Source: Bacteroidota bacterium (lineage in GTDB: Bacteria > Bacteroidota > Bacteroidia > AKYH767-A > 2013-40CM-41-45). From it: a stretch of DNA of 64,000 nucleotides. The stretch spans positions 434,001 through 498,000 of the forward strand of contig JADKJP010000007.1 of the NCBI GenBank assembly GCA_016720935.1, in the 5' to 3' direction. Positions 9,755 to 17,378 of the stretch are shown in pieces; within the stretch, counting starts at the first letter, position 1; each line of letters begins with the position of its first letter. Position numbers and translations under genes: made by a program. A model generated the notes under the pieces. That model ran no database searches, was not told the DNA's origin, and saw only the letters and a program-made list of their open reading frames with translations.

Positions 9755-9827
9755 CACGGGTGGAGAGACTCGAACTCCCAGCCAACGGTTTTGGAGACCG
9801 CTACTCTACCAATTGAGCTACACCCGT
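9755..9827 (-). tRNA. tRNA-Trp (anticodon CCA)
   Basis: Reading the minus strand gives a complete cloverleaf of 73 nt including the discriminator. The acceptor arms are ACGGGTG and CACCCGT with discriminator G, the anticodon loop is CTCCAAA with anticodon CCA, and the T-arm contains GTTCGAGTC. No CCA end is encoded. It sits between tuf and secE and is probably released from the same transcript. Confidence 0.97.
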
Positions 9828-9871
9828 ATAGCCGACCTTGAGAAGAACTCTGCAGAATTTCGCCGAGCAAA

Positions 9872-9960
9872 TTTTTATGCCTTTAAAAAGCATAAAAACA
9901 AGGTTTCTCTGGGTCTTGTATTGACAGGAAACAGCAGGAGATGTTACCATCACCTGCTGT
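9872..9960 (-). other. Hairpins between tuf and tRNA-Trp
   Basis: Two inverted repeats lie in this 153-bp spacer. One pairs 9872-9880 with 9890-9898 (9 bp); the other pairs ACAGCAGG at 9931-9938 with CCTGCTGT at 9953-9960, extended past one mismatch. Neither is followed by a clear T-run on the minus strand, so they look more like processing or stability structures than terminators. Confidence 0.35.
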
Positions 9961-9980
9961 CTGCCTGAAGTTCAATTGAT

Positions 9981-11168
9981 TTATTTTACGATCTCAATTA
10001 CCTGACCTGCACCAACAGTACGGCCACCTTCGCGAATCGCGAAACGCAGACCTTTGTCCATTGCCACCGGCTGAATCAATTCAACTGTGATGGTAACGTT
10101 GTCACCAGGCATTACCATTTCACGTCCTTCCGGAAGTGTGATTTCACCTGTAACATCTGTTGTACGGAGATAGAACTGAGGACGGTATTTGTTGTGGAAA
10201 GGAGTGTGACGACCACCTTCTTCTTTCTTCAATACGTAGATTTCAGCTTTGAACTGAGTGTGAGGAGTGATTGATCCCGGCTTAGCTACAACCATTCCGC
10301 GACGGATATCGTTCTTTTCGATACCACGGAGGAGCAGACCAACGTTATCACCAGCTTCACCACGGTCAAGGATTTTGCGGAACATTTCCACACCAGTAAC
10401 CGTTGATTTCAAAGATTTCTCCTGCATTCCGATGATTTCAACATCATCACCAGAGTTGATAACACCACGCTCGATACGACCGGTAGCAACTGTTCCACGA
10501 CCAGTGATCGAGAACACGTCTTCTACAGGCATAAGGAAAGGCTTATCAACATCACGTGGAGGAATCGGAATATATGAGTCAACCGCATCCATCAATTGCA
10601 TGATAGCTTCTACCCATTTCGGATCTTTATTCAGACCACCCAAAGCAGAACCACGGATAACAGGAGTGTTTGTTCCATCAAATTCATAGAAGCTCAACAA
10701 CTCACGGATTTCCATTTCAACGAGGTCAAGAAGTTCCGGATCGTCAACCATGTCCACTTTGTTCATGAATACAACGATTTTTGGAACACCAACCTGACGA
10801 GCAAGAAGGATGTGCTCACGAGTCTGTGGCATAGGACCATCAGTTGCAGCAACCACCAGGATCGCTCCATCCATCTGAGCCGCACCTGTTACCATGTTCT
10901 TTACATAGTCAGCGTGACCCGGACAGTCAACGTGTGCATAGTGACGGTTCGCCGTTGCATATTCAACGTGAGCCGTGTTAATAGTGATACCACGCTCTTT
11001 TTCTTCAGGAGCGTTATCGATTGAATCGAATGAACGTAATTCAGCAAGACCCTTACTAGCCAAAACTGTGGTAATGGCGGCAGTGAGGGTCGTTTTACCG
11101 TGGTCAACGTGACCAATTGTTCCAATGTTGACGTGAGGTTTGGAACGATCGAATTTTTCTTTTGCCAT
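9981..11168 (-). CDS. tuf: Translation elongation factor Tu
   Basis: A 395-aa EF-Tu, the GTPase that brings aminoacyl-tRNA to the ribosome. GTP-binding motifs are in place: GHVDHGKT (residues 19-26), DCPGH (about 80-84) and NKVD (about 135-138). Domains 2 and 3 follow, ending with GGRTVGAGQVIEIVK. It is preceded by four tRNA genes and followed by tRNA-Trp and secE, so the tRNAs and factor that use each other are cotranscribed. No second tuf copy is in this window. Confidence 0.99.
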   Translation of the reverse strand: MAKEKFDRSKPHVNIGTIGHVDHGKTTLTAAITTVLASKGLAELRSFDSIDNAPEEKERGITINTAHVEYATANRHYAHVDCPGHADYVKNMVTGAAQMDGAILVVAATDGPMPQTREHILLARQVGVPKIVVFMNKVDMVDDPELLDLVEMEIRELLSFYEFDGTNTPVIRGSALGGLNKDPKWVEAIMQLMDAVDSYIPIPPRDVDKPFLMPVEDVFSITGRGTVATGRIERGVINSGDDVEIIGMQEKSLKSTVTGVEMFRKILDRGEAGDNVGLLLRGIEKNDIRRGMVVAKPGSITPHTQFKAEIYVLKKEEGGRHTPFHNKYRPQFYLRTTDVTGEITLPEGREMVMPGDNVTITVELIQPVAMDKGLRFAIREGGRTVGAGQVIEIVK

Positions 11169-11379
11169 CGCAATGAGGTATTAGAGGTTAATGATTTAGA
11201 ATTAAGTGAAGTGTATGTTTTATTGTCTGTCTTTTGAAGAACTGAGCGAGGGAAGCTCTTGTCAGTCTGAATAAGTCAAACAAATAATAACCAAAAATAA
11301 TGGCTTTTAAGGGCCTCATCCGGGAAATTTTCATTTGTAAAATTAAAATGAAATCAAACCCGGATTAAATCAATTTTAC

Positions 11380-11470
11380 TATGAGCCAATGCACAGAATC
11401 GGATTTGAAATCCTAATCCCTTCGGGAAGCTCTTCCCTTTCATCAGCTCCGATCCCATTATGAGCCAATG
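11380..11470 (-). repeat. Duplicated tRNA-Thr 3' end (tRNA-like relic)
   Basis: The 12-bp sequence TATGAGCCAATG occurs at 11459-11470, where it holds the 3' end of tRNA-Thr(GGT), and again at 11380-11391, 79 bp away. Read on the minus strand, the stretch between them contains a GAGCTGATGAAAGG.. stretch resembling a D-arm and GGATTTCAAATCC resembling a T-arm, but no credible acceptor pairing or 7-nt anticodon loop. It looks like a decayed tRNA duplicate or a short tandem duplication at the tRNA end. Confidence 0.45.
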
Positions 11471-11535
11471 ACCAGGATCGAACTGGTGACCTCATCCTTA
11501 CCATGGATGTGCTCTACCAACTGAGCTACATTGGC
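11463..11535 (-). tRNA. tRNA-Thr (anticodon GGT)
   Basis: The minus strand gives a 73-nt cloverleaf. Acceptor arms are GCCAATG and CATTGGC with discriminator T, the anticodon stem is CATCC/GGATG around loop ATGGTAA (anticodon GGT), and the T-arm is CCAGTTCGATCCTGG. It is the fourth tRNA of the cluster leading into tuf. Confidence 0.97.
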
Positions 11536-11619
11536 TTGTTTGAGTTTAAAGTAATCTGCCCGATCATTGAACGCCATTCAGAATTCAAACCAAACCACTC
11601 ACTTTTTACTCTGTTCAAG

Positions 11620-11692
11620 AGCGGAAGACGGGGCTCGAACCCGCCACCCTCAGCTTGGAAGGCTGATGCTCTACCAAATGAGCTACTTCCGC
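11620..11692 (-). tRNA. tRNA-Gly (anticodon TCC)
   Basis: A 73-nt cloverleaf on the minus strand with acceptor arms GCGGAAG and CTTCCGC and discriminator T. The anticodon stem is TCAGC/GCTGA around loop CTTCCAA, anticodon TCC, and the T-arm contains GGGTTCGAGCCC. It is the third tRNA in the cluster. Confidence 0.97.
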
Positions 11693-11784
11693 TTGTAAGG
11701 AACTGAATTTCAGCCTTTACTAACTGGAGATTTTCCTTGAGAATGCAACCAAATTTTTCCGCCAACCTCCTAAAGGTTTTTTGG

Positions 11785-11865
11785 TGGGGAGAGGAGGATT
11801 CGAACCTCCGAAGCTCGCGCAACGGATTTACAGTCCGTCCCATTTGGCCACTCTGGTATCTCCCC
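11785..11865 (-). tRNA. tRNA-Tyr (anticodon GTA)
   Basis: An 81-nt class II tRNA with a long variable arm on the minus strand. Acceptor arms are GGGGAGA and TCTCCCC with discriminator A; the anticodon loop CTGTAAA carries anticodon GTA, and the T-arm is GGAGGTTCGAATCCTCC. It is the second tRNA in the cluster. Confidence 0.97.
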
Positions 11866-11911
11866 TTCTCAAGGGTTTACTAAACCAGCAATTTTAAATT
11901 CAAAGAACTCG

Positions 11912-11985
11912 AGCCGATGGAGGGATTCGAACCCCCGACCCACTGATTACAAATCAGTAGCTCTGGCCAACTGAGCTACATCGGC
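11912..11985 (-). tRNA. tRNA-Thr (anticodon TGT)
   Basis: A 74-nt cloverleaf on the minus strand with acceptor arms GCCGATG and CATCGGC and discriminator T. The anticodon stem is CTGAT/ATCAG around loop TTGTA-type sequence with anticodon TGT; the T-arm contains GGGGGTTCGAATCCC. It is the first gene after the consensus promoter at 12035-12065. Confidence 0.96.
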
Positions 11986-12034
11986 TTTTTTACTCAAATT
12001 TCAACGATTACACTACCCCTCCAAAAAGGGATTG

Positions 12035-12065
12035 CAAATGTAGAAAAGTGGAATGGAATTGCAAA
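12035..12065 (-). promoter_or_regulatory. Bacteroidetes-type promoter of the tRNA-tuf block
   Basis: On the minus strand a -33 TTTG (12062-12065) and a -7 TACATTTG (12035-12042) are separated by exactly 19 nt. This is a full match to the published Bacteroidetes housekeeping consensus TTTG-N19-21-TAnnTTTG. It lies about 50 bp upstream of the first tRNA-Thr and should drive the tRNA-tuf transcript. Confidence 0.75.
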
Positions 12066-12090
12066 TTTTCTTGAAAAATATTTTCAATTG

Positions 12091-12127
12091 AAAGAAAATA
12101 GAAAAGGTTCCCCTATCGGGGAACCTT
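12091..12127 (-). terminator. Terminator after the 55-aa gene
   Basis: A perfect 10-bp stem (12104-12113 with 12118-12127) closes a 4-nt loop and is followed on the minus strand by TTCTATTTTCTTT. It sits 37 bp after the stop of the 55-codon ORF and upstream of the tRNA-tuf promoter, insulating the two. Confidence 0.7.
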
Positions 12128-12164
12128 CTAATGATTTCCGGGACAAAACCAGAAAAACCAAAAC

Positions 12165-12332
12165 TCAGGCAATCACTCTGGCAAGCGGATAACGCTTTTT
12201 CCACATTTTAAATGCAGCCATCGAATGAACTACCATCATGGTTTTATGATCGAGCTGAACTTTGATGCGTGTTGCGGCATCATGCTCAGGCTGTTTTACG
12301 ATTTTGGCCTTTCTACTGGGGCGACGTACCAT
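12165..12332 (-). CDS. Small basic protein of unknown function (55 aa)
   Basis: A 55-codon ORF starting at 12332 (MVRRPSRKAKIVKQ) and ending RYPLARVIA. It is strongly basic, with Arg/Lys concentrated at the N-terminus, has no cysteine and no membrane segment. Support for its being a real gene comes from the isolated location, an ATG start in an AT-rich leader, and a strong terminator 37 bp after its stop. I do not recognise the family. The composition would suit a nucleic-acid or ribosome-associated protein, but that is inference only. Confidence 0.6.
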   Translation of the reverse strand: MVRRPSRKAKIVKQPEHDAATRIKVQLDHKTMMVVHSMAAFKMWKKRYPLARVIA

Positions 12333-12769
12333 TTTTCTTTAGATTAAATAAATATAAGAAGATAACAAGAAACACTTCTAATATGTTTCGCAGATGAAGT
12401 TTTCAATTACTATACCATTTGCAAGTGATGGTCGCATTGGCAGAAAACCTGTGAATGGTGCGAAAAAACCATGTAGCATTTCCTGATCAAAGAAACGATT
12501 CTAACCGGATATTATTCGTTAATGTACGTTAAATTTATGATAAACTGGAGAAATAGCCCAAATCAGTCTGAATTGCAAACATTTTTATATAAAAAAATTA
12601 CCTTTTCTTGGTAAAACAAGAAAAGGCAATTGAAATGTAGCATTATGCACTTTCAGATAATCAGATCAAAGAAATAGGAGAAAACAAGATTACACAAGTA
12701 TATATAATTAATATTCAATTATATAACATCATAGATGTCAGGATCTTCGTGAAATTTGAAATAACTGCC
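12333..12769. other. AT-rich intergenic region without a recognised gene
   Basis: This 437-bp stretch separates gap from the 55-aa gene. The only clear element is the gap terminator hairpin at 12601-12626. The part nearest 12332 should hold the promoter of the small gene, but no full consensus promoter could be placed. Confidence 0.6.
12591..12626 (-). terminator. Terminator downstream of gap
   Basis: CCTTTTCTTG (12601-12610) pairs perfectly with CAAGAAAAGG (12617-12626) around a 6-nt loop. On the minus strand it is followed by TAATTTTTTTATA. It lies about 145 bp after the gap stop codon. Confidence 0.65.
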
Positions 12770-13771
12770 TTATTGTCCGATTTTCACAACAAGCTCCGCC
12801 AAACGGTTACTATAACCCATTTCATTATCATACCATCCTACAACTTTAGCCATTGATCCAAGTACTGTCGTCAACTGAGAATCAAAAATACAAGAGGCTG
12901 GATTTCCTACGATATCAATCGATACAATAGGATCTTCAGTGTATTCCAAAATGCCTTTGAAGTATGTTTCGGAAGCTTCTTTGAAAGCAGCATTTATTTC
13001 TTCAATACTTGGATGGGCTTTTAAAATACAAGTAACATCAGTTAAGGATCCGTCCGGGGTCGGTACCCGGATTCCTGCTCCACCCAGTTTCCCTTGTAAA
13101 TGTGGTAATACATCTCCCAATGCTTTCGCCGCTCCCGTTGAAGTCGGAATGATGGAAACAGCCGCTGCCCTTGCTCTTCTCAAATCCTTATGCGGAGCAT
13201 CGTGAATATTCTGATCTCCTGTATAAGCATGAATAGTGGTCACAAATGCGGATTCAATTCCCCACTTCTCATCCAGTATTTTCAACATCGGTGCCGCATT
13301 ATTGGTCGTGCATGAAGCATTCGACAAAATGGTATCCGTTGGCAGAATCAACTCGTCATTAACTCCCAAAACAATTGTCTTCACCGGTTCTTTTCCTTTT
13401 GCGGGAGCAGAGAGTATAACGCGTGTTGCCCCGGCCTTCAAATGCAATTCCGCTCCTGCCTTATCCGTAAAAATTCCGGTGCATTCTAATAACACATCTA
13501 TTTCCAAAGATTTCCATGGGAGCTTTGCAGGATCTCTTTCTGATAAACTAAGAATTTTATATCCGTCAATGGTCAGATACTTTTCATCAAACTTAACTTC
13601 ACCCGCAAATTTTCCATGGATCGAATCGTATTTGAAAAGATGCGCGAGTGTGAGGTTATCGGTTAAATCGTTAATGGCTACTAATTCTACATTCTCCTTC
13701 AACATCAGCATTCTTGCTGTCATCCTTCCAATCCTGCCAAAACCATTAATAGCAACACGCGTTTTTTTCAT
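12770..13771 (-). CDS. gap: Glyceraldehyde-3-phosphate dehydrogenase, type I
   Basis: A 333-aa glycolytic enzyme that oxidises and phosphorylates glyceraldehyde-3-phosphate with NAD. The Rossmann motif INGFGRIGR (residues 8-16), catalytic Cys154 in SNASCTTNN, and His181 in TTIHAYTGDQ are all present. The acidic residue in AINDLTD favours NAD over NADP. The segment after the catalytic Cys reads TNNAAP where many bacterial enzymes have TNCLAP; this is a lineage variant and leaves catalytic residues untouched. It lies 115 bp downstream of lipA. Confidence 0.97.
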   Translation of the reverse strand: MKKTRVAINGFGRIGRMTARMLMLKENVELVAINDLTDNLTLAHLFKYDSIHGKFAGEVKFDEKYLTIDGYKILSLSERDPAKLPWKSLEIDVLLECTGIFTDKAGAELHLKAGATRVILSAPAKGKEPVKTIVLGVNDELILPTDTILSNASCTTNNAAPMLKILDEKWGIESAFVTTIHAYTGDQNIHDAPHKDLRRARAAAVSIIPTSTGAAKALGDVLPHLQGKLGGAGIRVPTPDGSLTDVTCILKAHPSIEEINAAFKEASETYFKGILEYTEDPIVSIDIVGNPASCIFDSQLTTVLGSMAKVVGWYDNEMGYSNRLAELVVKIGQ

Positions 13772-13886
13772 ACAAATGTTATTTTAAAATATTTCTTTGA
13801 GAATAAGAGAATCCTTTAGATTCAATTTGATGGGAGAATGATAAATAAAACTATTGCTGGAAACCAAAATAACCGGCATCATGATT

Positions 13887-14756
13887 TTACAAAAGGTGCT
13901 TCTCCGCATGATAACTGGAACGAACCAATGGACCACTTTCAACAACACGAAAACCCATTTCCATTCCAGCCTTTTTGAATTCTGCAAATACATCCGGATG
14001 TACAAATTCTACTACAGGGAGATGCTCACTTGTTGGTTGAAGATACTGTCCCAATGTAAGTATCGACACATTCGATTGACGGAGATCCTGCATCGATTCA
14101 AGTACTTCTTCTTTGCTCTCTCCCAATCCCAACATGATACCTGACTTCGCAGCAATACCGGCATCACTGATTCTTTTCAATACTTCTAAACTTCTTTCGT
14201 ATTTCGCCTGTACCCTCACTTGTTTGGTGAGTCTTCGTACAGTTTCAAGATTGTGAGAAATCACTTCCGGCCGAACATCCAAAACACGCTCCAGATTTTC
14301 CCATTTACCCTGGAAGTCAGGAATGAGTGTTTCAAGTGTTGTTTCCGGTGAATATTCCCTGATCTTTTGAATCGTCTCCACCCAGATCTGTGATCCGCCA
14401 TCCGCCAGATCATCACGGTCGACCGAAGTAATCACACAGTGTTTTACTCCCATAAGCTTGACAGATTTTGCCACACGTAAGGGTTCAAAAGGATCCACCG
14501 CTTCCGGTCTGCCCGTTGCTACATTGCAAAAACCACAGGAACGAGTGCATACATTACCAAGAATCATAAATGTTGCTGTGCCTGCGCCCCAACATTCACC
14601 CATATTCGGACAGTTCCCGCTCTGACAAATGGTGTGGAGTTTATGATCACTCACAATTTCACGAACTTTCCTGTACTCTTCCCCTATAGGAAGTTTCACC
14701 CTGAGCCAATCCGGCTTGCGTTGCTTTGCACTTTTTGTTTCTGCTGGTAAATCCAT
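13887..14756 (-). CDS. lipA: Lipoyl synthase
   Basis: A 289-aa radical-SAM enzyme that inserts two sulfurs into octanoyl groups on lipoate-dependent enzymes. The auxiliary 4Fe-4S cysteines are C44, C49 and C55 (CQSGNCPNMGEC), and the radical-SAM cluster cysteines are C70, C74 and C77 in CTRSCGFC. The conserved C-terminal RSSYHA is present near the end. It is complete. The upstream gene ends 37 bp before it on the same strand, so they may share a transcript. Confidence 0.97.
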   Translation of the reverse strand: MDLPAETKSAKQRKPDWLRVKLPIGEEYRKVREIVSDHKLHTICQSGNCPNMGECWGAGTATFMILGNVCTRSCGFCNVATGRPEAVDPFEPLRVAKSVKLMGVKHCVITSVDRDDLADGGSQIWVETIQKIREYSPETTLETLIPDFQGKWENLERVLDVRPEVISHNLETVRRLTKQVRVQAKYERSLEVLKRISDAGIAAKSGIMLGLGESKEEVLESMQDLRQSNVSILTLGQYLQPTSEHLPVVEFVHPDVFAEFKKAGMEMGFRVVESGPLVRSSYHAEKHLL

Positions 14757-14793
14757 CTTCTTTTTGATAATTCAGGAGACTGCTGTTATCGCA

Positions 14794-15552
14794 TCACCAT
14801 TTTCCACCCCACAATAAGGAGATGTAAAAATTTACGTATAAATTTTCATTCTTATTATAGGCCATGATTGGAATAGCTTTCGGGAAATAATCCACCACAA
14901 CTCCTGCTTCAATAGCGGTTACCTTTTGTTGCCATCCTGCATATTCAAAAGAAAGGGCAAACTTTCCATATACACCAGGATAAACTTTCAATTCTCCAAG
15001 CCCATTGAAATAAGGTCCCGGACCATAGATATTTTCTACAGCCTGCTGCTTGGGATCATTCGGATCATACTTTCTTGTGTCGATTACTTTAACAAGAGAA
15101 TCATACGGACTATCTATCAAAATTTCCAGATAGACCGGCTTAGTAATTCCAAGATCAAGTCCAGCGCAATAATTGTATCGAACTTCTACTCCACTTCTCT
15201 CTGCTTTGGAAAACAGGATATGTTGCCGGCCTACTCCACCTCTGAGTAAATACACGAAATTCAGTTTGCCATAAAAAAACGGGCGGGAATCAGGGTAGTA
15301 TGGATTGGGTTGTTTGTATTGTTTGGGATGACGAATCGAAACGAAATCAAGATCTATGAGTCGTTTCTTATAACCGGTTACATGCCAGCCTCGCCGAAAC
15401 GTAATTCCGAATCCGGATGAATGTACGTTCAAACCACCTTCTGCTTCATTTCTATAAAGTATGGTAACATCATCCTGTGCTACACGAAGTGAATCCTGCG
15501 CAAAAAGCTGAATGGAAAAAAGCAATCCAAGAATAAATAGATAATTCTTCAT
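14794..15552 (-). CDS. Predicted outer-membrane beta-barrel protein
   Basis: A 252-aa protein with a clear signal peptide (MKNYLFILGLLFSIQLFAQ, cleavage likely after residue 18 or 19). The rest alternates short beta-strand-like stretches rich in Tyr, Phe and Gly, as in small barrels of the Bacteroidetes outer membrane. The C-terminus ends NLYVNFYISLLWGGKW, an aromatic amphipathic strand. No enzymatic motif is seen. Its stop is 37 bp upstream of lipA. Function unknown. Confidence 0.75.
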   Translation of the reverse strand: MKNYLFILGLLFSIQLFAQDSLRVAQDDVTILYRNEAEGGLNVHSSGFGITFRRGWHVTGYKKRLIDLDFVSIRHPKQYKQPNPYYPDSRPFFYGKLNFVYLLRGGVGRQHILFSKAERSGVEVRYNYCAGLDLGITKPVYLEILIDSPYDSLVKVIDTRKYDPNDPKQQAVENIYGPGPYFNGLGELKVYPGVYGKFALSFEYAGWQQKVTAIEAGVVVDYFPKAIPIMAYNKNENLYVNFYISLLWGGKW

Positions 15553-15781
15553 AAAGTCCGGAATACAAAACTACACAAATTCCATTAAATCCTTAGCGGA
15601 GACCACTTAAAGCTTCTTTAATTGTAATTCGCCGTTAATGTTTCTTAACAAAAGGAACAAAACTTAAACATTGGATTATCATGGAACTGTAATTTAGCTA
15701 AACTGGCAGACCCTGATTTAACACTATTAATTTCAATTTCAGAATGTCGCTGCAATCATTTTCATTGTCTATTTTCGTGAC

Positions 15782-16189
15782 ATGGAAACAGTGCATACAG
15801 TATACATCGGGGAGCTCCGTACCGAAGCTACACATGTGAAGTCGCAGGAGAAGATCATGACGGATGCTCCGCCGGATAACCAGGGAAAAGGAGAATATTT
15901 TTCTCCGACTGATTTACTTGCGGCATCCCTTGGAAGTTGCATGGCAACTTTGATGGGGATCGCTTCAAGAACTCATCAGATCAATATAGACGGAACGGAA
16001 TTACGAATCACAAAAATCATGGCTTCAAATCCCCGGAGAGTGGCGGAAGTTCAGATTGATTTTGATATGCCGGATATTCAATATTCAGAAAAAGAAAAAG
16101 CGATTCTTGTAAATGCTGCGAAAACTTGTCCGGTAGCATTAAGTCTCCATCCTGACCTGAAGCAAACGATACAATTTCTTTGGAAATAA
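15782..16189 (+). CDS. OsmC/Ohr family protein
   Basis: A 135-aa protein of the OsmC superfamily, thiol-dependent reductases of hydroperoxides. The two family cysteines are visible: C53 in LGSCMATLMG and C116 in KTCPVALSL, and the fold-typical SPTDLLAASLGSC segment precedes the first. It resembles the short YhfA-like branch more than Ohr or OsmC proper. It is transcribed alone after a 229-bp upstream gap in which nothing else was recognised. Confidence 0.9.
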   Translation: METVHTVYIGELRTEATHVKSQEKIMTDAPPDNQGKGEYFSPTDLLAASLGSCMATLMGIASRTHQINIDGTELRITKIMASNPRRVAEVQIDFDMPDIQYSEKEKAILVNAAKTCPVALSLHPDLKQTIQFLWK

Positions 16190-16240
16190 TTAATCAAGGA
16201 TATCTTTCGTGATTAAATACCAAGCTCTATAAATAAGAAA

Positions 16241-16263
16241 AGCGAACCTGGTATGGGTTCGCT
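16241..16263 (-). terminator. Terminator after the 44-aa lipoprotein gene
   Basis: AGCGAACC (16241-16248) pairs with GGTTCGCT (16256-16263). On the minus strand it is followed by TTTTCTTATTT. It lies between two convergent genes and may act for both. Confidence 0.55.
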
Positions 16264-16285
16264 GGATATTTTCCAAAAATCAGGA

Positions 16286-16420
16286 TTAACTCCGGATTTC
16301 TTTCGTATGTTTTGGAGAACCGGAATGACCGTATGCCGGACATTTTTCATGTGATTTACACGAAGCAAACATCAGAGCAACAGCTGCAACAAGTGCAGAA
16401 ACACGGAGGATCTTTTTCAT
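16286..16420 (-). CDS. Very small predicted lipoprotein (44 aa)
   Basis: A 44-codon ORF starting at 16420. It has a short basic N-terminus (MKKILR), a hydrophobic stretch and a lipobox FASC with Cys21 as the first mature residue, leaving a mature peptide of 24 residues. That peptide holds a KCPAYGHS segment with a second cysteine and three histidines, a plausible metal-binding patch. A terminator follows its stop. The function is unknown; the complete signal peptide and terminator argue for a real gene. Confidence 0.65.
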   Translation of the reverse strand: MKKILRVSALVAAVALMFASCKSHEKCPAYGHSGSPKHTKEIRS

Positions 16421-16615
16421 GAGACGGGTTGAGTCGTTGTGGTTGGAAACGAATGTTTTCTGAAAATGTTTGATTCATTTCCAAAAATGCCTTGCAAAAA
16501 TAGCTTTTTATCAAAAAAGAGCAAGCCAGAGTTTTCAACATATTAACAGGGGTCGCTTTTTATTAAAAAAAGAAGGGTTGCCAAATGAAATTAATACTAT
16601 TCCTAAATTCACACC

Positions 16616-17299
16616 ATGGCTGAAATTAACCCAAAAATTGAAGAAAGCTGGAAATTAAGGCTTTCTGATCAATTTAAGCAACCTTATTTTGGTAAACTCA
16701 TCGAATTTCTCAAAGAAGAGAAAAAAAAGGGCGAAAGCATCTTTCCTCCTGGAACAAAAATTTTTTCCGCTTTTGAGCACACACCATTTAACAAGGTAAA
16801 AGTGGTTATTCTTGGACAAGACCCATATCATGGTCCGGGACAGGCACACGGACTTTCATTTTCTGTACCTCAGGGAGTCGGATTACCTCCTTCCCTTCTC
16901 AATATTTTCAAAGAATTAAAAAACGATTTAGGTATTCCTATTCCCAAAACCGGTAATCTTGAGAAATGGGCAGATCAGGGTGTATTATTACTGAATGCGA
17001 CACTCACTGTTCGTGAGAGTCAGCCCGGTTCACATCAAAATAAAGGTTGGGAATTGTTTACGGATTCCGTCATCCGTGAAATATCTGCAACCCGTACAGG
17101 AGTTGTTTTCATTCTCTGGGGAAATTATGCAAAAGCAAAAGAAGTTCTGATTGATACCACAAAACATTTCATTCTTAAATCACCACATCCGTCTCCCTTC
17201 TCCGCAGACAGAGGGTTCTTTGGAAGCAAACCATTCTCCAGAACAAATGAAATTTTGAAAAGAGAAGGCCAGAAAGAAATCGACTGGAATCTCGAATGA
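16616..17299 (+). CDS. ung: Uracil-DNA glycosylase, family 1
   Basis: A 227-aa enzyme that removes uracil from DNA to start base-excision repair. The water-activating loop GQDPYHG is at residues 67-73 (Asp69) and the DNA-intercalation loop HPSPFSADRGFFG lies near residue 193. The length matches family 1. The start at 16616 gives MAEINPKIEESW, the expected N-terminus. It lies 79 bp upstream of the barrel protein on the same strand. Confidence 0.98.
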   Translation: MAEINPKIEESWKLRLSDQFKQPYFGKLIEFLKEEKKKGESIFPPGTKIFSAFEHTPFNKVKVVILGQDPYHGPGQAHGLSFSVPQGVGLPPSLLNIFKELKNDLGIPIPKTGNLEKWADQGVLLLNATLTVRESQPGSHQNKGWELFTDSVIREISATRTGVVFILWGNYAKAKEVLIDTTKHFILKSPHPSPFSADRGFFGSKPFSRTNEILKREGQKEIDWNLE

Positions 17300-17378
17300 A
17301 ACCATCAACAGAACAATTTATTAAGACGGAATTCGTTTCATCGAAGTTCGAATTTTCTCTCTAAATAATTTTAACCGA

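Noticed and set aside
9755..9827. tRNA-Trp within a protein operon as a possible integration site
   Set aside because: The flanking gene order tuf-tRNA-Trp-secE-nusG is common in bacteria, and no duplicated tRNA end or integrase is present here.
12770..13771. GAPDH lacking the second Cys of the common SCTTNC motif
   Set aside because: The catalytic Cys154 and His181 are intact, and the TNNAAP form is a normal lineage variant, not a sign of lost activity.
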